Assembly: GCF_028858535.1 (NCBI RefSeq)
Contig: NZ_JAPMOU010000023.1
Span: forward strand, 37,137 to 101,136
Direction: 5' to 3'
Source: Spartinivicinus poritis
GTDB lineage: Bacteria; Pseudomonadota; Gammaproteobacteria; Pseudomonadales; Zooshikellaceae
Length of the DNA stretch: 64,000 bases
This document shows positions 8,666 to 18,075 of the stretch, piece by piece. A program made the position numbers and the translations under genes. The stretch's first letter is position 1; each line of letters opens with the position of its first letter. The notes beneath the pieces are model-generated. The model had not been told where the DNA came from. It did no database searches and was given only the letters and a program-made list of their open reading frames with translations.

Positions 8666-9554
8666 CGGTGTAGTATTAGCCATTTTATCAGCATTCGTAT
8701 TTAGTGCCATGAATGCCTTGATTAAAGCGGCGAGCCTTACAATTCCAAGTAGTGAAATAGTGTTCTTTCGAAGTATCATCGGTACCATCCTTGTGTTATA
8801 TTTAATGCGTCATAGTAAAGTAGCCTTTTCAAGAAATGGTATTTCACTCTTGATTGTAAGGGGAGTGCTTGGTGCACTGTACTTGTTGGCTTTTGTTTAT
8901 ACTATTGCTCATATACCGTTGGCCGATGCGGCTATATTAGCTTACTTGTCACCATTTTTTGTGATCATATTATCTCGACTTGTCCTCGGTGAAACCTTGG
9001 CTTCTCGAACAAAGTATTTACTACCCTTGGTTTTATTAGGGATGGTATTGGTGGTTAATCCATTTAACTACTCGTCTTTTAGTATTTATGCACTCGCAGG
9101 CGTTGCCAGTGCACTGTTTGCTGCAGGTGCATCTATTACTATTCGCCATTTAAGTAAAAAGCACCATACTTATGAAATTATTTTTTATTTTCTTGCTACC
9201 GCAACCATTATTTCAGCAATTTTAATGGGGGATGACTTTGTTATACCAAAAGGAGTAGAGTGGGCATACCTAATTGCAATTGGTGTTGTATCATTACTAG
9301 GGCAAGTTTTTTTGACTAAAGCATTTACCCATGAAAATGCTGCTGTCGTTGCTACAACGCGATATATAGGTATTGTATTTAATGTATTGTGGGGGGTACT
9401 CTTCTGGAGCGAGATTCCTGATTGGCTCACGACAGTAGGAGGTATCATTATCATCAGTTCTTGTATTGCACTATCTCTGAAGAAAACATTATTGACAAAA
9501 GACAAATATAGTCAAAAGCAGGTAGTTGAAACTGATCCTCAGCCAACAAAATAA
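8658..9554 (+). CDS. cntI: EamA/DMT-family transporter, probable metallophore exporter (CntI type)
   Basis: 298 residues with ten predicted membrane helices arranged as two EamA repeats (about residues 5-140 and 145-280). PLADAAILAYLSPFFVIILS and the late VATTRYIGIVFNVLWGVLFW are typical of the repeat ends. Its start lies within the cntM stop region (8-nt overlap). In Pseudomonas the equivalent position is occupied by CntI, the inner-membrane exporter of pseudopaline, so the same role is inferred here. It is the last gene of the operon; the next 180 bp hold no clear terminator. Confidence 0.82.
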   Translation: MNNGVVLAILSAFVFSAMNALIKAASLTIPSSEIVFFRSIIGTILVLYLMRHSKVAFSRNGISLLIVRGVLGALYLLAFVYTIAHIPLADAAILAYLSPFFVIILSRLVLGETLASRTKYLLPLVLLGMVLVVNPFNYSSFSIYALAGVASALFAAGASITIRHLSKKHHTYEIIFYFLATATIISAILMGDDFVIPKGVEWAYLIAIGVVSLLGQVFLTKAFTHENAAVVATTRYIGIVFNVLWGVLFWSEIPDWLTTVGGIIIISSCIALSLKKTLLTKDKYSQKQVVETDPQPTK

Positions 9555-9731
9555 ATAATATACGGCTATACCGAGTCAATATATGACTACCATAATGGAG
9601 AAACGATAGTGGCACTAGCTACTCAGTTTTGGTTTCTACTTGTTAGTGCTGCATCTTGGCTATTGCTATGATTGTTGATGTCCATTCTATTGGTTTGTTT
9701 TATAGCCATTGGGTGCTCTAGTAAACTTTTA

Positions 9732-10166
9732 TCACTTTTCATATATACCATTGATTAAATCGTCAAAGTAATACTGGTCATATTTTCCTGCTTCTATGAA
9801 CTTAGCTAGTCCCTTATTGAATAGAGCCATTATTTTTTTATTATTTTCTATTTTATTAGACAATAATAAGTAAGCTTCCTGTTTCTTTAATGGGCGATGA
9901 TGATTTGTAAATAGCTGAACCATTGTTTTAGGGAAAATTTTATTAATCTCAAAGTAGCCAACACTTAAGTCATGAGGGAAAATATCAATTCGTTCTTTTA
10001 GTAGCATTCTTAAATTCTATACATCAGTAATTAGTCTAGGAGTGACACCATAATATTTTAGCTCTTCCGATACAAATGGTGGCCACTCGCCTCCGGACAG
10101 GGTAATGCTTATTTCGGCATTAGCTTGGAGGGTTAGTATAGCTAATGCTATATAAAGAAACTTCAT
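9732..10166 (-). pseudogene. Broken periplasmic solute-binding-like gene
   Basis: From an ATG at 10166 (minus strand) the reading is a good signal peptide (MKFLYIALAILTLQANA), then a mature start of the SBP_bac_3 type (GGEWPPFVSEELKYYG). It runs into an in-frame TAG at 10017-10019. The same frame then continues to 9732 with the C-terminal part of such a protein (ERIDIFPHDL...). The whole would be only about 144 codons against about 250 normally, so a central piece is also missing. It is a decayed relative of the other solute-binding-like genes in the window. Confidence 0.7.
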
Positions 10167-10216
10167 GGTACGTTGACTACTCTTGCTGTTAGCTTACGTT
10201 TAGCAAAGAGCGTTAA

Positions 10217-10585
10217 ATGTTTCCACTCTATGTTTGCAAGCAGAAATAGTAGCCAGGCAAACTGCTCATAAGACAGGTAAGGCTGTCATTGAGGGGCAGG
10301 GTACGGTTGGCCTGCCAATGATTGTGCAATGTACCAGTCATTAGCCGCTGGGCAGCTTCTTGAGCCTGAAACATCACCTGCTCTGTCTGATGCAACAGCA
10401 GGAGGGATGCAGTGACATTTTCGCTTTGTCAGCAGTGACTAGAACATGAGCGGATTGTGACAGAAGGGACCGCAGCAGTGAAGCATATCCGTCAGTTGGG
10501 CTGTCAATTACAAGGTAAAAAAATAGTGGTGGTTTTATCTGGGCGAAATATTGCCTTAGAAAAACTGCTTAAGATTATTCAGTAA
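10217..10585 (+). pseudogene. Remnant of a PLP-dependent threonine dehydratase-like (EutB-type) gene
   Basis: Three pieces in three frames match the second half of threonine/hydroxyectoine-type dehydratases: HKTGKAVIEGQGTVGLPM around 10268-10321, PALSDATAGG at 10377-10406, and HERIVTEGTAAVKHIRQ to KIVVVLSGRN from 10445 to the TAA at 10583. The N-terminal half with the PLP lysine is absent. These pieces (gate sequence with GQGT, then a glycine-rich segment, then the final SGRN strand) occur in the order expected for the family. The gene is clearly inactive. Confidence 0.65.
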
Positions 10586-10643
10586 ATAGTTTACAGATTG
10601 TGCAAATAAAAAAATAATAGATAAAAAACGGGAAGGTTCTGTA

Positions 10644-11837
10644 ATGAAAAGCACAATCAAGTCAATCAAGGATAAACGGCAGCGTCACCAAGAGCGGTAT
10701 ACGGCACTGGGTTACCAATACGTTATAGCAGACAGCATTGATTTTATTAATGTCATTCATTGGGATCAGGTAGTGGGTAATGCCTCAGTATTTATGAGCC
10801 AGGACTATTTGCAAGTTATCGATGCCAATAGTCCAACAAATACTGAACAGCGCTATGCACTGGCTTATCAGGATGGCAAGCCTGTGGCTGCTATTGTTTG
10901 TCAGATAGCCACCATTTCTGGTAAACAACTGGTATTGCCAGATAAAAAGCTGAAAGAAAAAGTAGTTAAACAGTATCGAGAGAGAGTACTGGTATGTGGC
11001 AACTTAGTGTCTAATGGATTACATGGTGTTGCTTTGGCAAGTGACTTGGATGCTGAGCAAGGATGGCGAATAGTTGCGGAGCTGATTTATCGTATTCGAC
11101 GAGGGGAAAAACTGAATGGCTCAATTAATTTTGCGTTAGTGAAGGATCTTGGCCTGGCTCAGCTTGAGGCATCAATGGTGATGGAGCGCTACAGTTACCG
11201 TAAAATACAAACTGATCCTGATATGGTGTTAGAGCTGCCTGATAACTGTACTTCATTTGATGACTATCTACAGCTACTGACATCTAAGTATCGTAATCGA
11301 GTCAAAAAAACGCAAAAACAACTAAAACAAGCGGAAATTACTGATGTACGGATAACGGACCTTTCAGCTTATGAGCAAGTGATTCATAACTTATATTTAC
11401 AGGTTGAGCAGAAAGCTGAAATTCGGCCTGCTACTTTACCGAGAGGGTATTTTTCTGCTTTGGCTCAGGCATTAGGTGACAATTTTGCTTGTTCGATTAT
11501 TAAATATCAGGATGAAGTTGTGGGGTTTGTGTCCACGATTAAAGATGGAAAAGTAGCTAAAGGTTACTATGTTGGCGTTGATTATCAGGTGAATGCAGAA
11601 TACCCCATTTATTTTCGGTTGCTGCAATTGATTATTGAGCACGGTATTAGTATGGGCTGTAATATCATTTCCTTTGGTCGAACGGCTGTTGAGCCTAAAA
11701 CCGGCTTGGGTGCTAAACCAGAAGCTACCTTTGTTTGGGCTCGGCACCGAATACCGGCAGTCAACTTTTTGGTGAGAAAACTCTTTAAGGCCATTCCTGT
11801 TGAGGAAGCGCCAGAGCGAAAAGTACTTAAGCAGTAG
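10644..11837 (+). CDS. GNAT-like / FemAB-like acyltransferase family protein
   Basis: 397 residues. The region from about residue 180 to 370 resembles the peptidoglycan-type acetyltransferase fold (PF04339/BioF2-like GNAT): LTSKYRNRVKKTQKQLKQ, then a central strand pair (FACSIIKYQDEVVGFVST, KGYYVGVDYQVN) and a late ISFGRTAVEPKTGLGAK. No signal peptide or membrane helix is seen, so it is cytoplasmic. The gene stands alone, preceded by a decayed gene. Substrate unknown; assignment rests on recalled fold features. Confidence 0.6.
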   Translation: MKSTIKSIKDKRQRHQERYTALGYQYVIADSIDFINVIHWDQVVGNASVFMSQDYLQVIDANSPTNTEQRYALAYQDGKPVAAIVCQIATISGKQLVLPDKKLKEKVVKQYRERVLVCGNLVSNGLHGVALASDLDAEQGWRIVAELIYRIRRGEKLNGSINFALVKDLGLAQLEASMVMERYSYRKIQTDPDMVLELPDNCTSFDDYLQLLTSKYRNRVKKTQKQLKQAEITDVRITDLSAYEQVIHNLYLQVEQKAEIRPATLPRGYFSALAQALGDNFACSIIKYQDEVVGFVSTIKDGKVAKGYYVGVDYQVNAEYPIYFRLLQLIIEHGISMGCNIISFGRTAVEPKTGLGAKPEATFVWARHRIPAVNFLVRKLFKAIPVEEAPERKVLKQ

Positions 11838-12234
11838 TTAGTTCATATCCTATATTTGTGCATCAACCTCTTTTTGGTGCACATAACCCTTCTGTCTTCA
11901 AAAAGGCTTCGCTAGTTAATAGCCGGTTTATCCTATAAAAACAGACTCTTAGTTTTATTATCAAGAAAACTAAGAGTTGGCATATAATTTGTTGTAGCTA
12001 ATATGTGTCATTCATGGGAATTTCCCAGCGCACAACGTAGTCTCCTTGAGAAATGAGGGTGTCGTATAAGGTGTCGACACCCTCTAAATAGGAGTGATTG
12101 AGCATCAGGATGGGGAGTAGCTAAGCGGTTTACGTTATTTTGTCTTTCAGAGCCTTGTCGGTTTATTTCAGTCAGTTTCAGCTAATGATGCTGGTCGGTT
12201 TTTAGGACTACGCCTGAGTTTTTCAGGTATTGCC
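11838..12234. other. Intergenic region with two strong hairpins, no gene seen
   Basis: Two perfect inverted repeats stand out: ACTCTTAGTTTT / AAAACTAAGAGT with a 9-nt loop at 11945-11977, and GAGGGTGTCG / CGACACCCTC at 12055-12084. Neither is followed by a proper T-run. No open frame looks like protein. Confidence 0.45.
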
Positions 12235-12278
12235 AATAGCAGGGGGGTGTAGGCAGCTACCCTACCTGCTATTTTTTT
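12235..12278 (+). terminator. Intrinsic terminator with no gene directly before it
   Basis: AATAGCAGG pairs with CCTGCTATT, with an inner GTAG/CTAC pair, and is followed by a run of T. It is 400 bp past the last plus-strand gene, so it may end an unannotated transcript that starts within 11840-12230. Confidence 0.6.
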
Positions 12279-12437
12279 AATAAATCTAGAGTTTGATATG
12301 GAATAACAGTGCATTCTTTCTCCGTTCTTGAAGTGCCATCCCTGGTCCATCAAGAACTAAAAAGGCACCCATGCCTTAGCTCCAGAATACTCTATTACCC
12401 CATATCAGCTAGCTTTTGCGATACCCTCCAAGAGATT

Positions 12438-13265
12438 TTAAACAGGGATTTCCATTTTGGCGCCGCAATATTTGCAGTGGACTGCGTCACTGTCATGGCC
12501 GGTTTTTTTACAATTACGGCAAGAGTGCTCGCCTTTATCTCGACCAATTTCGACTGCTAACTCTGCGGTGATGATGCCTGTAGGGACGGCAATTATGGCA
12601 TAACCGGTTACCATAATGATTGATGCCAGGCTTTGACCTAAAACTGTTTGGGGGGTGATATCACCATAGCCCACGGTGGTAATGGTAACAATTGCCCAGT
12701 AGATGCTGGTGGGGATGCTGGTAAAACCGTGTTCAGGCCCTTCTATGACATACATAAGTGAGCCAAAGATACTGACTAATACAACCACTGACATCAAAAA
12801 TACAAAAATTTTGCGGCGGGCTAGCAAAATAGACCGCATTAGCATGTTGGCTTCGCCTAAATAGCGGAATAGCTTTAATACCCGGAAAATTCGCAAGACT
12901 CTAAATAATCTGATGATGATAAAAAACTGGGCTTGCGGAAGAAAAAATGCGATGTAAGACGGGAGTATGGAAAGTAGATCAACTATGCCATAAAAGCTAC
13001 GGGCATAACGGAAAGGGTGTTGGGAACAATATAAACGAACGGCATACTCAATGGAAAATAAAATGGTAAATAACCATTCACAAAAAAATAACAACCCTTT
13101 GTATTCACTGGATATATGTTCTACTGAGTCAATAATAACAATAAAAACACTAATTAGGATGGCGTAAATAAGGGCGATATCAAACCCTCTGCCTGCTGGT
13201 GTTTCTGTGCCAAAGATAATCTCATTCAGCTGTTGTCTTAACCGTTGTTGAGACATTTTTTTCAT
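12438..13265 (-). CDS. Voltage-gated potassium channel-type ion transporter with C-terminal zinc ribbon
   Basis: 275 residues with six membrane segments between about 30 and 235. The fourth carries regularly spaced arginines (RLFRVLRIFRVLKLFR, residues 119-134), a voltage sensor. The pore loop holds the potassium selectivity filter TVGYGD at 197-202, followed by the last helix. The cytoplasmic tail is short and ends with a rubredoxin-like zinc ribbon with Cys249, Cys252, Cys264 and Cys267. Channel identity is secure. The zinc ribbon may be a structural or sensory add-on. Confidence 0.9.
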   Translation of the reverse strand: MKKMSQQRLRQQLNEIIFGTETPAGRGFDIALIYAILISVFIVIIDSVEHISSEYKGLLFFCEWLFTILFSIEYAVRLYCSQHPFRYARSFYGIVDLLSILPSYIAFFLPQAQFFIIIRLFRVLRIFRVLKLFRYLGEANMLMRSILLARRKIFVFLMSVVVLVSIFGSLMYVIEGPEHGFTSIPTSIYWAIVTITTVGYGDITPQTVLGQSLASIIMVTGYAIIAVPTGIITAELAVEIGRDKGEHSCRNCKKTGHDSDAVHCKYCGAKMEIPV

Positions 13266-13360
13266 AGGTAGCTAACTAATAATCTATAAACGTATCTTAT
13301 GTTTGAGAGCATAGATTATATCTATTCTTAGCGATCTAACATGGGGTCAGAGCAATAATT

Positions 13361-13744
13361 TTAATGCAGGCTACTCAGAATGGTATCAATATGTTGTTGC
13401 AGAGGGTGACGAATGGCGGGCTTTTCAATAAAGTCCATTGCTCCTGCTTTGATAGCAGAGACAGCAACAGATACTTCTACTTGCTGTTCTCCCAGCATAA
13501 TAATAGGGATATGACTGTTAATAGTATGGATTTGATCGAGCTGACTAGGTACATCAATACCAATAGCTGTGTCACTGCAAATAATACACAACGGCTGATT
13601 ACAGGCTAAACATTGTAATAATTGCTCAAACTTAGTCATCACTGCACACGGAATATTATGTTGCTGGCAGACCTCTTGAACGGTTTGTTGTGTATGTAGG
13701 TCTTGATCAAATAATAATACTGTTGGTGCGTGTAGTTGTGTCAT
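13361..13744 (-). CDS. Stand-alone, divergent response-regulator receiver domain
   Basis: About 127 residues from the ATG at 13744; a GTG 14 codons further upstream is possible. It follows receiver topology: acid pair in LLFDQD, a third strand CIICSDTAIG where the phospho-aspartate would lie (shifted by one position), HIPIIMLGE, an AIKAGAMDFIEKP segment with the conserved Lys-Pro, and a final helix. No output domain is attached. It lies 264 bp downstream, on the same strand, of a FixJ-like regulator whose AIKNGAMNFIQKP segment is very similar. It may be a degenerate paralogue or a partner. Confidence 0.65.
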   Translation of the reverse strand: MTQLHAPTVLLFDQDLHTQQTVQEVCQQHNIPCAVMTKFEQLLQCLACNQPLCIICSDTAIGIDVPSQLDQIHTINSHIPIIMLGEQQVEVSVAVSAIKAGAMDFIEKPAIRHPLQQHIDTILSSLH

Positions 13745-14008
13745 AAATGCAAGCTGGGCTGTGAGTATGGCAGTAATTAGCCCCACACTACAACTGTCTT
13801 TCTTATCGGGGCAAGCATTAATAACCAGAGTATATGATGGCTACCACCATTACAAAATCTGTAGTTGTATCATGGCCAGTTCGGAATATACGGAGACTGT
13901 TACGGGTATTTAGTAAGGAGCTGGTATGTTAAAACGAAAGCTAGACTTAACATACCGGCAACTTGATGGGGGGGACAACTATATATAGTGTTAAGGACTA
14001 TCGCTTAG

Positions 14009-14632
14009 CTAAATATCAACCTGATCTTTAACTTGCATTATTTGGCGTACCAGATGAGCTAGTGATTTTGTGCCCATTTTCTCCATGACACGAGAACGGT
14101 GGATTTCAACAGTTCGTTGGCTCAAACTGATATCTGCCGCAATGACTTTGTTGGCTTTACCTTCCACTACATGGTGTAGTACTTCACGCTCACGGTCAGT
14201 CAAGGTGGCCAAACGCTTTAAGATTTCTTTATGCTCAAGCAACTCTTTACGTTGCTCACTATCCAGCTTCAGTCCATCATTGATAAGGTCCAGCAGCTCC
14301 TGGTCTCGAAAAGGCTTCTGAATAAAGTTCATGGCACCATTTTTAATGGCCTGCACTGCCATTTGTACATCACCATGACCAGTAATAAAAATAATGGGAA
14401 GGATGCAATGCATTTCATTGAGCTTGGCTTGTAGCTCTAAGCCACTCATACCAGGCATCCGAATATCCATCACAATGCAACCGGGGCGGTTTTCGTTATA
14501 AGCGTTTAGAAAGTCAGCAGGAGAAGCATACACTTCGACAGATTGACCTACTGATTGCATCAACAGCCCTAGCGAATCACGCACAGCTTCGTCGTCATCA
14601 ATGATAAAGACAGTAGGTTGTTGTTCTTGCAT
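14009..14632 (-). CDS. FixJ/NarL-type response regulator
   Basis: 207 residues. The N-terminal receiver domain has the acid pair in FIIDDDEAVRDS, phospho-acceptor Asp56 in CIVMDIRMPGMSG, and the conserved Lys in NFIQKPF. A linker leads to a LuxR-type helix-turn-helix (LTDREREVLHHVVEGKANK then SQRTVEIHRSRVMEKM). This is the FixJ/TtrR/TodT group, which usually pairs with a PAS-type histidine kinase. No kinase gene lies within the window next to it. A start at 14632 fits the family length. Confidence 0.9.
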   Translation of the reverse strand: MQEQQPTVFIIDDDEAVRDSLGLLMQSVGQSVEVYASPADFLNAYNENRPGCIVMDIRMPGMSGLELQAKLNEMHCILPIIFITGHGDVQMAVQAIKNGAMNFIQKPFRDQELLDLINDGLKLDSEQRKELLEHKEILKRLATLTDREREVLHHVVEGKANKVIAADISLSQRTVEIHRSRVMEKMGTKSLAHLVRQIMQVKDQVDI

Positions 14633-14825
14633 ATGAGCTCCAGAAGCACTTAATAAGAAAGAAGGTTTGCTGGAAAAAACCAGTCATTAATATAGCTTAG
14701 TTTGCCAGCTTGTGATGAAATTATCGAGAGGGATGATGGACGATGACAGGTTTTTGTTAAGCTTTTGATAACAAATTGTCATATACCGCGTATTAAAAAT
14801 ACTTTTTAATAAGAAGATATTACCA

Positions 14826-15677
14826 GTGACGAATGATCAGCTTGCCCAACGATTGTTGTATGCTATTCAAAACAATCGGGTTGACGGAGCGGGGCAAATT
14901 GCCCGGCAGGCATTAAGTGGTTTGGCAGACTACTGCTCACAAGCCCATTTAACGGAAGGTGATATTCAACAAGCCTGTCGTTTAGCCAGGCAATTACAGC
15001 GGATCAGGCCGTCAATGGCTCCTCTGCAACAGCTGCTAGGCACTTGGTTACGTGAAGTTGAGCAAAATGACCTATCATTTGCTCAGGCTGCCGCCCATGC
15101 TATGCAGCTGGTGCAGTATTCAAAAGAGGCAGTTGCCCGTAGTGCCAGTGCCATGGTGCAGCGAATTAAGCCCGGTAGTGTGGTGATCACCCATAGCTGG
15201 AGTTCAACTATCCGTGAGTTGTTTTGTCTATTAAGTCAGTGGCCGTGTCAGGCGATTGTGACTGAATCTCGCCCTGGCTGCGAAGGCTATAGGACGGCTG
15301 AGTTAATGTCAGAGCTAGAAATTCCCTGTCGTTTGATTACTGATGCTCAAATGGGCGTTTGGTTTGAGAACGCTGATATGGCTGTTATTGGGGCTGATAT
15401 GTTGCTTGAGGATGGCTCAATCGTGAATAAGGCTGGTAGTTATTTATTGGCTTTAGCTGCAAAGGCTGCTAACAAACCCTTTTATGTATGCTGTGAAACG
15501 TTTAAACAAGTTGATTTACTTCCTAGTATGGTCGAGCTGGAGCAACATAATGGCAATGAGTTAGGTGCACCATCCTTGGCCCATATTGAGATAAAAAATC
15601 AATATTTTGAGGTAGTGCCCGCTCACTTAATTACCGAGGTGGTGACAGAGCAGGCAAGTCCTCAAAAGCTCCCTTGA
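14826..15677 (+). CDS. eIF-2B alpha/beta/delta-like (MtnA/ribose-1,5-bisphosphate isomerase-like) protein
   Basis: 283 residues from a GTG start at 14826. The N-terminal half is helical. The C-terminal half has the IF-2B Rossmann-like fold: SVVITHSWSSTIRELF, then TESRPGCEGYRTAELM, LITDAQMGVWFENADMAVIGADMLLEDG and NKAGSYLLALAAK. These match the catalytic and sugar-phosphate-binding regions of the MtnA/eIF2B family. Bacterial stand-alone members are probably sugar-phosphate isomerases, but the substrate here is not known. It ends 10 bp from the convergent aspA gene. Confidence 0.75.
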   Translation: MTNDQLAQRLLYAIQNNRVDGAGQIARQALSGLADYCSQAHLTEGDIQQACRLARQLQRIRPSMAPLQQLLGTWLREVEQNDLSFAQAAAHAMQLVQYSKEAVARSASAMVQRIKPGSVVITHSWSSTIRELFCLLSQWPCQAIVTESRPGCEGYRTAELMSELEIPCRLITDAQMGVWFENADMAVIGADMLLEDGSIVNKAGSYLLALAAKAANKPFYVCCETFKQVDLLPSMVELEQHNGNELGAPSLAHIEIKNQYFEVVPAHLITEVVTEQASPQKLP

Positions 15678-15686
15678 TTGAATTTG

Positions 15687-17117
15687 CTACTTAAGTTGCA
15701 ATGCTGAAGGGTTTAACATGTTTTCAGGCTTTAGAATTTCCTTCAGTTGGGTTTCATCTAATAAACCTTCTTCCAATACTAGGTCAATTACCCGGCGGCC
15801 AGATTTAAGGGCTGTTTTTGCTATCCGGCTAGCATTTTCATAACCAATATAAGGGTTTAGTGCTGTGACGATACCAACACTGTTATTCACATAGTCTCTG
15901 CATTTTTCTCGGTTGGCAGTAATCCCAGTAATGCATTTTTCACTGAGCATGGTGCTGGCATTAATGAGTGACTCAATAGATTGCATGACTTTGTAAACAA
16001 TTAATGGCTCCATGACGTTAAGCTGTAATTGGCCTGCCTCAGCAGCCATACTGATGCTTAAGTCATTCCCAATCACATCAAATGCAACTTGGTTAACTGC
16101 CTCTGGAATAACCGGGTTGACTTTACCAGGCATAATTGATGAGCCAGGCTGCATCTGTGGTAAGTTAATTTCATTTAAACCTGCCAGTGGGCCACTGCTA
16201 AGTAGACGTAAGTCGTTGCATATTTTAGATAGTTTGATGGCATAGCGCTTTAACATACTGGAAAACAGCACAAACGCACCCATATCAGAAGTGGCTTCGA
16301 CTAAGTCGGACGCTTGTACTAAGGGGACGCTACTGATATTTGCCAGGTAATCTATAGCCAGCTTGCCATAGCCAGGATCCGCGTTAATACCAGTACCAAT
16401 CGCAGTGCCACCTAAATTAATTTCTTTAAATAGATCCGCCAGCCCTTTGATCAGTTTTACGTCTTCATCGATGGTCGTGGCATAGGCGTTAAATTCCTGG
16501 CCAAGTGACATGGGCACTGCATCTTGTAACTGGGTGCGACCCATTTTAATCACATCTTTAAATTCTTCGCCTTTTTGCTTGAGACTATGCTTCAGGTTTT
16601 GTGCAGCAAGGGCTAGTTCACTGTGCCGTAAAATAATGGCCAATCTGACAGCCGTAGGATAGACATCATTTGTCGATTGCGACATGTTGACGTCAGTATT
16701 GGGGTGAAGGTGGGTATAAGCCCCACGGGGGTGGCCAAGGATTTCCAAGGCTCGGTTGGCAATGACCTCGTTGGCATTCATGTTAGTGGAGGTGCCTGCG
16801 CCCCCTTGAATCATGTCTACCACAAAATATTCATGCCACTGACCTGCAATTATTTCATCACAGGCTTGCACGATAGCATTGGCTTTGGTGTCACTTAAGT
16901 GTTTTAACGCTTGATTTGCCTGGGCCGCAGCTTTTTTTACCATGGCCAATGAAGTAATCAGGCTTGGGTAGTGGCTAATAGGTACGCCGGTTATTTGAAA
17001 GTTTTCTATGGCGCGCTGGGTTTGAATACCATAGTAAACATCTTGGGGGATTTTTTTGCTACCAAGCAAATCGTACTCAACACGGTAGTCGTTATTGTTA
17101 GCTGAGTCAGTATTCAT
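15687..17117 (-). CDS. aspA: Aspartate ammonia-lyase
   Basis: 476 residues, the usual length. It belongs to the fumarase/aspartase superfamily, with the signature GSSIMPGKVNP and the substrate-binding segments GGAGTSTNMNANEVIANR and GRTQLQDAVPMSLGQEF. GTAIGTGINADPGYG is the aspartase-type loop. The enzyme interconverts L-aspartate with fumarate and ammonia. The gene stands alone and convergent to the eIF2B-like gene. The aspartase-versus-fumarase choice rests on the overall sequence and on N-terminal features (RVEYDLLGSKKIPQDVYYG). Confidence 0.95.
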   Translation of the reverse strand: MNTDSANNNDYRVEYDLLGSKKIPQDVYYGIQTQRAIENFQITGVPISHYPSLITSLAMVKKAAAQANQALKHLSDTKANAIVQACDEIIAGQWHEYFVVDMIQGGAGTSTNMNANEVIANRALEILGHPRGAYTHLHPNTDVNMSQSTNDVYPTAVRLAIILRHSELALAAQNLKHSLKQKGEEFKDVIKMGRTQLQDAVPMSLGQEFNAYATTIDEDVKLIKGLADLFKEINLGGTAIGTGINADPGYGKLAIDYLANISSVPLVQASDLVEATSDMGAFVLFSSMLKRYAIKLSKICNDLRLLSSGPLAGLNEINLPQMQPGSSIMPGKVNPVIPEAVNQVAFDVIGNDLSISMAAEAGQLQLNVMEPLIVYKVMQSIESLINASTMLSEKCITGITANREKCRDYVNNSVGIVTALNPYIGYENASRIAKTALKSGRRVIDLVLEEGLLDETQLKEILKPENMLNPSALQLK

Positions 17118-17278
17118 GGCTATACCTCATTACTTAGCCGAATGCCCTTTTTATTGGGCTAAGTGTCGCTGGATAAGGACCTGTCTTCAATACGGACTAG
17201 TACGTGTCATCCGCTGTTAACAATAATACTGCTTTATATATTAGGTTAGTGGTCCATACGCAAAATAAGGAGATTAAA

Positions 17279-17920
17279 ATGATTACAGTTTATGGTGTAC
17301 AACTATCGCCTTTTGTTCGGAAAGTGTTGATTAGCCTTGATATGCTGGAGCTTGATTACACAGTAAACCCTGTCAGTCCAATGGACCCACCTGCAGGCTT
17401 TAAGGCAATCAGTCCGCTTGGCAAAGTGCCTGCACTTGAGGACGATGGTTTTGCTATTGCTGATTCGACTGTCATTTGCCAATACTTGGACGAGAAGTAT
17501 GGAAAAAACCAGCTTTACCCTGCAGACTTAAAAGCGCGTACTAAAGCCTGGTGGATAGAAGAGTACGCTGATACCAAACTTGCGGAAGTGGTTGGTATGC
17601 CTTTGTTTTTTGAGCGAGTTGTGAGGCCTACATTTTTAAAACAAGAAATCAATGAGCAGTTAGTGGAGGATAATATTAAGCACAATATCCCACCTGTTTT
17701 AGATTACCTGGAGTCCGCTGCACCTAAAACCGAGTTTGTGTGTGGGGCGTTATCTGTTGCTGATATTTCGATTGCTAGCTTATTGATTAATGCTGCTTAT
17801 GCGGACTATGAAATAGACTCCAAGCGCTGGTCAACGCTATCAAACTATCTGGAACGGATTTACCAACAACCGGTATTTCGGAAGTATATTGAGAGCGATA
17901 AACAAATATTGCAGGCTTGA
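17279..17920 (+). CDS. Glutathione S-transferase
   Basis: The chosen ATG at 17279 has a strong AAGGAG site upstream; a longer frame starts 25 codons earlier without one. The protein is about 213 residues. Residues 1-76 form the thioredoxin-like GST N-domain: YGVQLSPFVRKVLISL, then ISPLGKVPALEDDG with the cis-proline, and the IADSTVICQYL glutathione-binding turn. The rest is the all-helical C-domain with ALSVADISIASLL, the conserved N-capping aspartate. It is cytoplasmic and likely has a detoxifying or isomerase role; substrate unknown. Confidence 0.9.
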   Translation: MITVYGVQLSPFVRKVLISLDMLELDYTVNPVSPMDPPAGFKAISPLGKVPALEDDGFAIADSTVICQYLDEKYGKNQLYPADLKARTKAWWIEEYADTKLAEVVGMPLFFERVVRPTFLKQEINEQLVEDNIKHNIPPVLDYLESAAPKTEFVCGALSVADISIASLLINAAYADYEIDSKRWSTLSNYLERIYQQPVFRKYIESDKQILQA

Positions 17921-18075
17921 TCAGTGTGTACCAATGTAGGTATGTATAGTTACTGGATAGCAGTTTAAGGTGGGGGAGGTAACTTCCCCATCTCAACTGC
18001 TTGAGTGCAATATTGAAGGCAATAGAGGGTCTAATCAAAAAAAGCAGGGCAAGCATAGCTAAAAGGAGATGAAAT

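Noticed and set aside
12309..12560. 83-codon plus-strand ORF near the K+ channel 3' end
   Set aside because: It overlaps the channel gene's end and has no family pattern.
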